This document shows, one piece after another, positions 42,657 to 50,255 of a stretch of DNA of 64,000 nt (the first letter of the stretch is position 1; each line of letters begins with the position of its first letter). The DNA comes from Rhodococcus opacus (GTDB lineage: Bacteria; Actinomycetota; Actinomycetes; Mycobacteriales; Mycobacteriaceae). The DNA is taken from assembly GCF_012396235.1 (NCBI RefSeq), contig NZ_JAAXPA010000034.1, forward strand, positions 26,923-90,922. The letters are read 5' to 3'. The notes under the pieces were generated by a model. The model saw only the letters and a list, made by a program, of their open reading frames with translations, searched no databases and was not told the origin of the DNA. Both the position numbers and the translations under genes were made by a program.

Positions 42657-42724
42657 GTTCACTTTATGAACACCTAGTTCATGTGTTGAACACCACTGTA
42701 AGAGGTGAAATGTGCGGGCGTCAA
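42657..42724 (-). promoter_or_regulatory. Promoter and four-half-site operator of the monooxygenase operon
   Basis: Reverse-strand TTGACG (42724-42719), an 18-base spacer and TACAGT (42700-42695). Three bases further are half-sites GTTCA (42657), TGAAC (42667), GTTCA (42677) and TGAAC (42687), all exactly 10 bases apart. This is the longest array in the island and sits on the transcription start, 12 bases before the gene. Confidence 0.78.
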
Positions 42725-42908
42725 TACCTCATTTCGTGCACCGCCGGGATCGGTGCCACGGCTTTCACCGCCCGGAAAGTGCGGCGGAGGCGTGCGCTCT
42801 TCGCGGCGCAGGCCGAAGAGGCCTCTCCAGCGCGACGAAGAAGTCACCGAGCGAAAATCACCCCTTGGTCGGTGTGTTCAATTTCGGAACAGCGTGTAGA
42901 CATAGCCC

Positions 42909-43873
42909 ATGCGCGCAATTCAGGTCGCCCGCCTCGGCCACCCCGAAGTCCTCGAACTCACCGAGATTCCCGATCCCGAGCCCGGGCCAACCGATCTTCT
43001 CGTCCGAACCGACGCGATCGGCGTCAACTTCATCGACACCTACTTCCGGACCGGCGTGTACCCGTACCCACTGCCGTACGTTCCCGGCGACGAGGGTCCG
43101 GCGTCGTCGAGGCCGTCGGCGCCGATGTCCGCGACTTCGCCCCCGGCGACCGCGTCGCCTGGTGCGGCGCGACGGACAACTACGCCGAAAAGGTGGTGGT
43201 GCCCAACGAAATCGCGATCGCGGTGCCGGACGGCGTTCCTGCGCCGCAGGCGGCGTTCGCACTGGCGCAGGGACTGACCGCCCACTACCTGGCGTACTCG
43301 ACGTACCCGGTGCAGTCCGGCGACACCGTGCTGGTCCACGCCGGTGCCGGTGGAGTGGGACTGCTGCTGACCCAACTCGCGACGAAACTCGGTGCGCGAG
43401 TGATCACCACCGTCTCGTCGGACGCGAAGGAGAAGTTGTCGTGGGAGGCCGGCGCGGTCGAGATGCTCCGCTACGACGACGACATCGCCGCTCGGGTACG
43501 CGAACTCACCGACGGCGAGGGTGTCGCCGCCGCCTACGACGGTGTGGGCGCAGCTACCTTCGACGCGAGCCTCGCCTCCGTTCGGATCCGTGGCACCCTC
43601 GCACTCTTCGGCGCGGCGAGCGGCCTGGTGCCGCCGTTCGACCCGCAGCGGCTCAATCCCGCAGGTTCGCTATTCCTCACTCGTCCCACCCTCGCGCACT
43701 ACGTCCGCACCCGCGAGGAACTGACATGGCGGGCAGGAGAAGTGTTCGGGGCCATCGCGGACGGTTCGCTGACCGTCCGTGTCGGCGCTCAGTACCCGAT
43801 CGAACGCGCCGCCGACGCGCACCGGGACCTGGAGGACCGGAAGACGACCGGTTCCGTCGTGCTCATCCCCTGA
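42909..43873 (+). pseudogene. NADPH:quinone oxidoreductase, one-base frameshift
   Basis: The first 62 codons (MRAIQVARLGHPEVLELTEI, ending PLPYVPGDEG) and the second part (SGVVEAVGADVRDFAPGDRV, then VLVHAGAGGVGLLLTQLATK and a C-terminal THSVVLIP-type TTGSVVLIP) are one MDR-family quinone oxidoreductase of about 320 residues. The parts are separated by a missing base at GGG 43094-43096. Restoring a G gives GDEGSGVVEAVGADV, a normal family sequence. The rest is undamaged, so either the mutation is recent or it is a sequencing error. It lies between the monooxygenase operon and the PucR genes. Confidence 0.85.
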
Positions 43874-43950
43874 CGGGCGGCCGAGGAGTCATACGGACGT
43901 ATAATTCTGCCGGCGATGTTTGTACCGGCGTGAGATACCGGGAGTGATTC

Positions 43951-45441
43951 GTGTCGAACCTGACAATCGGCGACTTGGTAGCCATGAGGCAACTTGCGTG
44001 TAGCGTGGTCGCCGGCGAGGCCGGTGCAGGACGGACTGTGGTGTGGGCGCACGTGTGCGAGTTGCCCGATCCGTGGAACTGGCTCAGTGCCGACGACCTA
44101 CTGTTGACCACCGGGATGAGCCTGCCGGCAGCGGCTGACGGACAGACGCAGTTCATTCGACGTCTCAGCGAGGCAGGTTTGGCCGGTATCGCGATCGGCG
44201 ACGACCTGCAAGCACCCCCGCTCACGCCAGACATGCTCTCCGAAGCCGACGACCTGAGCTTCCCCGTTCTGTCGGTCGGTCATGCCACACCCTTTGCGGC
44301 GATCGGCCGCACCGTCGCCATCGCAGCCCAGAGCGTCCAGGTCAGTCGAATCGCCCGCCTGAGCCGGCTCTATGACGCTACGCACGCGGCGCCAGAGGAC
44401 GAGACATCGCTGCTCGATCGACTGTCGGCGGAACTCGGACACCAACTCCATGTCGTTGATGTCGAGCTCGGAAGCGAGGTGCTCCGTGATGCACATCCGC
44501 TGGACGACGAACTCGTCGATCAGCTTCGCACCTGCGTCGACGGCCGCCTCGACCGTCTTCCGCCGAGAATGGCGATCGAGACCGGTGCCGGAACCACGGC
44601 GACGGCATTCCCCCTCGCCACCCACCGCAAGTGCATGCTCGTCGCGGCCGGGAACACCGACCTCGAAGTCGATGCCTTCGTGCTGCTACACGCTCAGAGT
44701 CTGGTCGGCGTGGAAGTAGAGCGCGTGACCCGCGAACGCGAACGCACCGATACCGTGCGGGCGGAGCTGCTCGAGCACATGATCACCGGATCGATCAGCG
44801 CGGATGCCGCCACCCCTCGGCTCGGGCAACTGGGATTGGCCGATACGGACTGGTGCGTCATCGGATTCGACGCCACTCACCTCCAGACCGCTCGCACGCT
44901 CATCGGAGACCGTGGATTCCCCTACCTGTCGTGTTCCGCGGGGGAGGAGGGCTATCTGATGGTCCCCAGCGCCGACGCCGACCTAGCGGCGGATCTCCTC
45001 GACCACCACATCGATTCGATGGGCATGTCGGCACGGAACGCGACGTCTGGGCGTGTGCCGGACAGCGTTCGTCAGGCCCGGTGGGCTCTCCAGGCCGCGC
45101 GTGCGGCCGGCGGCGGTCTCGCGGAGTATTCGACCGCGGCACCCCTGTTTCTTCCCCGCACATTGACCGAAGCACATTTCGCGACGCGGGCAGTGCTGGG
45201 GAAGGTCATCGATTACGACGCGGCCAATCACAGTGATCTCATCGAGACTCTCGATGTATTCCTGTCCATGGACCGAAACTGGTCGGCAACTGCGGAAAAG
45301 CTTGTCATTCATCGTCAGACACTCGGATACCGACTTCGCAAGATCGAGGGTCTGACCGGCCGGAGCGTGAAGAGCTCCGCCGACATCGCCGACTTCTGGA
45401 TGGCACTGATCACCCGCCGGATCAGTACCGGCCAGAACTGA
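43951..45441 (+). CDS. PucR/CdaR-family regulator 1
   Basis: The 496-residue product has an N-terminal PucR-like domain (LTIGDLVAMRQLACSVVAGE, then VVWAHVCELPDPWNWLSADD and LLLTTGMSL). A GAF-like middle region follows, and then a C-terminal helix-turn-helix (NWSATAEKLVIHRQTLGYRL, RKIEGLTGRS). Members usually activate purine, amine or aromatic catabolic genes in response to the substrate. GGGAG precedes the GTG start. It is followed 61 bases later by a paralogue of exactly the same length. Confidence 0.9.
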   Translation: MSNLTIGDLVAMRQLACSVVAGEAGAGRTVVWAHVCELPDPWNWLSADDLLLTTGMSLPAAADGQTQFIRRLSEAGLAGIAIGDDLQAPPLTPDMLSEADDLSFPVLSVGHATPFAAIGRTVAIAAQSVQVSRIARLSRLYDATHAAPEDETSLLDRLSAELGHQLHVVDVELGSEVLRDAHPLDDELVDQLRTCVDGRLDRLPPRMAIETGAGTTATAFPLATHRKCMLVAAGNTDLEVDAFVLLHAQSLVGVEVERVTRERERTDTVRAELLEHMITGSISADAATPRLGQLGLADTDWCVIGFDATHLQTARTLIGDRGFPYLSCSAGEEGYLMVPSADADLAADLLDHHIDSMGMSARNATSGRVPDSVRQARWALQAARAAGGGLAEYSTAAPLFLPRTLTEAHFATRAVLGKVIDYDAANHSDLIETLDVFLSMDRNWSATAEKLVIHRQTLGYRLRKIEGLTGRSVKSSADIADFWMALITRRISTGQN

Positions 45442-45502
45442 CCCTCGTAGCGCCCATTACAGCGCACTACGGCCCACCCGCCCGCGAGACGAGAGGAAGA
45501 CA

Positions 45503-46993
45503 ATGTCGAGACTCACCGTCGGTGACCTCATCGCGATGGATCAGCTCGGGTGCGCTGCCGTTGCCGGCATGGGGGGACTCGACCGACGGATTGTGTGGGC
45601 GCACACCTCGGAACTCGACCCCTGGGACTGGCTGGGAGCGGACGAGCTGCTGATGACTGCCGGTTTGTGTGTGCCGTCGGACGAACGGGCACAGTGCACG
45701 TTCGTCGAACGCCTCCACGAAAAAGGATTGGCGGGCGTCATCATCGGAGACGATGTGACAGCGCCACCGCTGACGGCCGCAATGCTGGCCAATGCCGACA
45801 GACTGAACTTCCCCATCCTTCGGTGCAGCCACACCACCCCGTTCGCGGCCATCGGACGGACCGTGGCCCTGGCGAGTCAGAGCGTTCAAGTCAGCAGGGT
45901 CGCACGACTGAGCCGACTCTACGAACACGCACGCTCAACCTCACTGGCGGAGACGAGTCTCCTGGTCAGGCTTTCTCGGGAACTTCAATACACCTTGCAC
46001 GTCGTCGACGTCGAGCACGGTACCGACGTTCTTCCCACGGACAATCCACTGTCCGACGCAACCATCCGGTCATTGACGTCGCGCGTCGCCGGGACCCTCG
46101 ACCGCCTCCCCGCCCACCTCACGCTCGGAGAAGGTGCGGACTATGTGATGACCGCCCATGCGCTCCCCACTCACCGCAAATGCATGCTGGTCATGGAGGG
46201 AAGCCCGGCGACGGATGTCGATGCCTTTGCATTGCTGCACGTGCGGAGCCTGATCGGCGTCGAAGTCGAAAAAGTCACCAGGGAGCGGGAGTACGCCGAC
46301 GAAGTCGGTGAAGGCCTGCTGCGGCGAATCCTCGCCGGCTCCGACGCACCCGAAGCCGTTACACCACTCCTCGAAGAATTCGACCTGTCCGCGCCGGAGT
46401 GGACCGTGTTGAGCTTCGATATCGACTTCCTTCCCGCTGCGCGAACGATAGCGGGAGACCGAGGCGTTCCGAACGTGACCGCCATACTCGACGAGCGCGC
46501 CTACATGCTGCTCCCCACCGGAAGGTGTTCCGAGACCATCGACGTGCTCAGCGGAAAGACCCGGGCGATGGGAGTGTCACCCTCGGCTACCGCGATCGGA
46601 CAGATCTCGGACAGCGCCCGTCAGGCGAGCTGGGCCTTGGACACCGCCCGATCAACCGGTGTACCCGTCGCCCGATACTCCACCGATGCGCCACTGTTCG
46701 TGCCGCGCACCCGAACCGACGCCCGGCATGCCACCGACGCAATCCTCGGCGATCTCCTCCTCTACGACCGGGGACACGAGTCACACCTCGTCGAGACCCT
46801 CGAAACTTTCCTCACACACAACCGAAGTTGGACCGTGACTGCCGATCGGCTCGGAATCCACCGGCAGTCCCTGGCTTTTCGGCTCCGGAAGATCGAGTCC
46901 GTGACAGGACGAAACCTGAAGGCCTCATCGGACATCGCGATGCTGTGGCTGGCGCTTCGCGCACGCGCCCACGCGAGCGCACTCACCGACTGA
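45503..46993 (+). CDS. PucR/CdaR-family regulator 2
   Basis: The 496-residue product repeats the layout of regulator 1 (LTVGDLIAMDQLGCAAVAGM, VWAHTSELDPWDWLGADELL, then SWTVTADRLGIHRQSLAFRL and RKIESVTGRNLK). Overall identity looks near half by eye, so the tandem pair is older than the RidA and flavin reductase duplications. GAGAGG precedes the ATG. It is convergent with the flavin oxidoreductase gene at 47102-49072, and the two stops are 108 bases apart. Confidence 0.9.
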   Translation: MSRLTVGDLIAMDQLGCAAVAGMGGLDRRIVWAHTSELDPWDWLGADELLMTAGLCVPSDERAQCTFVERLHEKGLAGVIIGDDVTAPPLTAAMLANADRLNFPILRCSHTTPFAAIGRTVALASQSVQVSRVARLSRLYEHARSTSLAETSLLVRLSRELQYTLHVVDVEHGTDVLPTDNPLSDATIRSLTSRVAGTLDRLPAHLTLGEGADYVMTAHALPTHRKCMLVMEGSPATDVDAFALLHVRSLIGVEVEKVTREREYADEVGEGLLRRILAGSDAPEAVTPLLEEFDLSAPEWTVLSFDIDFLPAARTIAGDRGVPNVTAILDERAYMLLPTGRCSETIDVLSGKTRAMGVSPSATAIGQISDSARQASWALDTARSTGVPVARYSTDAPLFVPRTRTDARHATDAILGDLLLYDRGHESHLVETLETFLTHNRSWTVTADRLGIHRQSLAFRLRKIESVTGRNLKASSDIAMLWLALRARAHASALTD

Positions 46994-47101
46994 ACGGGGA
47001 CCACTCTCGCGTTCGGAAGAATCTCCGGCAGGGTGCGGGCCTTCGAGACCCACCCCCCACCGGAGGTTCGTTTCCACATCAGCCGACCTGGGCCGGGACT
47101 T

Positions 47102-49072
47102 CTAGAGGGCAGTTGCGGCCTTGAGCCCGTCGAGGACGGCCTCTTCGACGGTGCGCGGAGCGAGGCAGTCACCGACTCCGGTGAACGGGATATCGGTGGA
47201 TTCGACCTCGGCGAGCAGGGCGTCGTTCTGCTGGTGACCGAGGGCGAGGACGAGTCCGTCGACGCCGTCGAGGATGATCGGTTCGCCGGTCAGGGTGTTG
47301 ACCAGGTAGACGGTGTCGTCGTCCGCTCCGAACAGGCGTGCGTGTGGGATCACCCGAACCTTCGCCTCGGTAGCCGCCCGCAGCATCGCGATACGGGTGA
47401 ACTGCTGCAGGTTTTCACCGGCCGCGTAGCCGTTGACGCACAGGGTCACCTTGCGCCCCTCCCGGGCGAGCATTTCCGCGACCCCGAGCCCGGTCCAGTC
47501 GCCCCTCCAGTCCGCCACGACGATCTCACCCTTGGGGGTGTTGCCGCCGCCCGTGCCGATCACATCCCACGCCTCGAATACCGGCATGTCCCCGTCCAGC
47601 TCGAGCGGCGGCCGATACGGGGTGGCGCCGGTCGCGATGATGACGTGGTCGGGACGTTCCGCGGTGATCATCGCCGCATCCACCTCGACGCGGGTTTTCA
47701 CGATGACCCCGTAGCGGTCGAGTTCGGACTGCAGATTGGTTGCTGCGCCACCGAACTCGGACCGACCGGGAAGCCGCTCGGCCAGCAACACCTGCCCGCC
47801 GACTCGACCACTGGCCTCGTACAGGGTCACCCGGTGACCGCGCTGGGCGGCGACCACGGCCGCCTTCATCCCGGCGGGCCCGCCGCCGACGACCATGACG
47901 TCCTTCGGCTTCGGGGTGATCACCAGCGTGCCGAACTCGCGTTCGCGTCCGGTCTCCGGGCGCTGAATGCACGAGATCGGGTAGCCGGATTGGAAGTGAC
48001 CGATGCACGCCTGGTTACACCCGATGCAGGCCCGGATGTCGTCCGGCCGCTCGGCCTGCGCCTTGGCCGGCATGTCCGGGTCGCAGATCAGGGCGCGGGT
48101 CATCGCGCAGGCGTCCGCCTGCCCCTTGGCGACGACGATCTCGGCTTCCTGCGGCTGGTTGATCCGCCCGGCGACGAGCACCGGAATCGACACCGCCGCC
48201 TTGATCTTCGCGGCGGCGGGTGCAGTGTAGGCGGCCTCCTCGCTCATCGGCGGAACAATATGCAACGACCCGGACCGGCTGGCGGACGTGCCCTCGGTGA
48301 CGTTCAGGAAGTCCAGCAGCCCGTCCGCGTCGAGCCTGCGGCACACCTCCACGATGTCGGTGGGCTCGTCCTCCACGGAGGAGTGCTCGATGCCGGACAC
48401 GCGGACGCCGACCGCGAACCCCGGTCCGACCGCCTCTCGGACGGCCGAAACGATCTCGCGCAGGAACCGCATCCGATTGTCGAGGTCGCCACCGTACTGG
48501 TCGGTGCGCAGGTTCAGTTCCGGGTTGAGGAACTGGGCGGGCAGGTAGCCGTGGCTGGCGACGATCTCGACGCCGTCGAGTCCGGCCTGTTGGAGGCGGC
48601 GCGCTCCGGCCGCGTATCCGGCCACGACCTCGGCGATCATCGCCTGGGACATCGGCCGGGGCATGACCCGGAATCGCTCGTTCGGGACCGCCGACGGGGC
48701 ATACGCGACCGGAAGCGCGCCGTCCTGGGATTCCATGATCTCCCGGCCCGGGTGGAACACCTGGCCGAACACGGCGCACCCGTGCTCGTGGACGGCCCCG
48801 GCGACGCGCCGGTATCCCTCGATGCAGCTGTCGTCGGTGGCCATGAGCACGTGGTAGGTGTACCGCGCGGTCTCGTGGATACCGGCGACCTGCATGATGA
48901 TCAGCCCGGCACCGCCGGCTGCCCGGGCGCGGTGGTATTCGACGAGTTGGTCGGTGACCGCGCCGTCGTGCACCATCACGGTGTCGTGACCGGAGGAGAA
49001 GATCCGGTTCTTCAGGGTGACGTCACCGACCTGCAGCGGGGAGAACAGGGTCGGAAAAAGCGTGTCAGACAT
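47102..49072 (-). CDS. Old-yellow-enzyme type NADH:flavin oxidoreductase with 4Fe-4S (2,4-dienoyl-CoA reductase family)
   Basis: The 656-residue product combines three parts. An FMN TIM barrel comes first (LFSPLQVGDVTLKNRIFSSG, then GLDGVEIVASHGYLPAQFLN). A 4Fe-4S motif C-x2-C-x3-C-x11-C follows near residue 350. Last are FAD/NAD domains (VMVVGGGPAGMKAAVVAAQR, and DGLVLALGHQQNDALLAEVE near the end). This is the trimethylamine dehydrogenase / dienoyl-CoA reductase / FadH group. It could reduce a conjugated double bond or demethylate an amine intermediate. It probably forms a transcript with ridA 2, whose gene starts upstream at 49552 and ends 51 bases before it. Confidence 0.92.
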   Translation of the reverse strand: MSDTLFPTLFSPLQVGDVTLKNRIFSSGHDTVMVHDGAVTDQLVEYHRARAAGGAGLIIMQVAGIHETARYTYHVLMATDDSCIEGYRRVAGAVHEHGCAVFGQVFHPGREIMESQDGALPVAYAPSAVPNERFRVMPRPMSQAMIAEVVAGYAAGARRLQQAGLDGVEIVASHGYLPAQFLNPELNLRTDQYGGDLDNRMRFLREIVSAVREAVGPGFAVGVRVSGIEHSSVEDEPTDIVEVCRRLDADGLLDFLNVTEGTSASRSGSLHIVPPMSEEAAYTAPAAAKIKAAVSIPVLVAGRINQPQEAEIVVAKGQADACAMTRALICDPDMPAKAQAERPDDIRACIGCNQACIGHFQSGYPISCIQRPETGREREFGTLVITPKPKDVMVVGGGPAGMKAAVVAAQRGHRVTLYEASGRVGGQVLLAERLPGRSEFGGAATNLQSELDRYGVIVKTRVEVDAAMITAERPDHVIIATGATPYRPPLELDGDMPVFEAWDVIGTGGGNTPKGEIVVADWRGDWTGLGVAEMLAREGRKVTLCVNGYAAGENLQQFTRIAMLRAATEAKVRVIPHARLFGADDDTVYLVNTLTGEPIILDGVDGLVLALGHQQNDALLAEVESTDIPFTGVGDCLAPRTVEEAVLDGLKAATAL

Positions 49073-49123
49073 GGAATCCCAGTTCTGTACTGGTGGTGGA
49101 AAGGGTCGGAGTTCTGCCGGGAG

Positions 49124-49552
49124 CTAGCTGGCGTCGGTGTCGGCGAGTACCCGTTGGGCACCGGCCACGGCGACAGCGTCCGCCTCGAAAAGCATGCCCT
49201 CGACGAGGAACGAGTTCTGTACCGCGGTCACCGCCGGGTATGGGCTGGAGAAGAATTCGGCGCGGACCTTCTTGAATGCGTCGAAGTCGTCGCGGTTGCC
49301 CAGGTAGGCGGTCAGCTTGACCACCGACGACATCGAGGCGCCGTGCTGGTGCAGGATCTTTTCGATGTTGCGGAACACCTGGCGGGCCTGGGCCTCGAAG
49401 CCGCCGTCGACGAGGTTGCCGGCGTCGTCGTAGCCGGCCTGACCGGACGTGAACACCAGGTCTCCGGCCTTGGTGCCCTGGCTGTACTGGGCGGACTGTG
49501 CCCAGGTGAAGGGGGCGGGGCGGGTTTCGACGATGTTCTCGGTGGTCGTCAT
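49124..49552 (-). CDS. RidA-family enamine/imine deaminase 2
   Basis: The 142-residue product is the same as RidA 1 except Thr27 for Ala, Asp31 for Glu and Ser142 for Arg. All expected active-site surroundings (TSGQAGYDDAGNL, TAYLGNRDDF, VEGMLFEADAVAV) are kept. The near-identity indicates recent duplication or gene conversion within the island. The ATG at 49552 is the start matching RidA 1. It precedes the flavin oxidoreductase on the same strand and likely shares its transcript. Confidence 0.93.
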   Translation of the reverse strand: MTTTENIVETRPAPFTWAQSAQYSQGTKAGDLVFTSGQAGYDDAGNLVDGGFEAQARQVFRNIEKILHQHGASMSSVVKLTAYLGNRDDFDAFKKVRAEFFSSPYPAVTAVQNSFLVEGMLFEADAVAVAGAQRVLADTDAS

Positions 49553-49729
49553 GGTGATCCTCTCGATAGACGTCCCGGGAGTACGAGACCGCTGCGGCAT
49601 CGCACTCGCCAGTTGATGAGAGGAACGCTATGGCATGGCCCACCAGGGTGTAACCGTACTGAGGACTAAACTCGAACTACTTGACTATCCATCGGTACGT
49701 CTTTCCTCGTGACGAGGATCGATCATTCT

Positions 49730-50035
49730 TCACCCGACAGGTGGAGGGCTCGTGAAGCGCTCGGACCAGCGGACCCCGGGATACGCCACGAGTAGTGCCC
49801 GGCGCTGACGTTCCGGCATCCCACCCCAGATGCCGAATTCGATTCGCTTGTCGAGTGCGTACGCGCCGCATTCCATCAGCACCGGACAGTGCCGGCACAG
49901 TGCGGCGGCCTTGCGTTGCGCGGCGCCGGTGACGAAAAGCCGATCCGGGTCTCCTTCTCGACACCGAGCCCTCGTTATCCAGTCGAGTCCCAGTGCGGGG
50001 TGCGCGAGGTCGTGATGCCTGTTCGGTGTGCACAT
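49730..50035 (-). CDS. WhiB-family iron-sulfur regulator 3
   Basis: The 101-residue product has the cysteine set ARCREGD and CRHCPVLMEC and the turn GIWGG, with a short basic tail. It is divergent from the CYTH-CHAD gene and marks the right border of the catabolic island. The sequence between it and ridA 2 (49553-49729) has no gene and no island-type operator. Confidence 0.93.
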   Translation of the reverse strand: MCTPNRHHDLAHPALGLDWITRARCREGDPDRLFVTGAAQRKAAALCRHCPVLMECGAYALDKRIEFGIWGGMPERQRRALLVAYPGVRWSERFTSPPPVG

Positions 50036-50255
50036 GCGGAGTCATCCCCCTCTGGAAGACCGAGCACAGTCAGGGCACTGGGAACGCGGGCGACCCGATG
50101 AGCCGCGTGAAAGAACTAGTTGCGGAGAGATTTTCGCAACGCTCGGCTCCGGCGACGAGGTGCGATCGACACTTGCACCGCTGACAGATCAACTGCACTC
50201 CGCGCCGATCGCGCGCCGGAGGTCGGGACGGCCGTTGTGGGTGCAGACTGGATCC

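Noticed and set aside
42683..43100. Longer plus-strand start for the quinone oxidoreductase at 42683
   Set aside because: The first 400 bases of that frame are out of phase with the family N-terminus coded from 42909; a frameshifted gene explains both parts better.
47033..49669. 878-codon open frame on the plus strand
   Set aside because: It is the antisense of the flavin oxidoreductase and RidA 2 genes; its Gly/His/Arg-rich translation has no family motifs.
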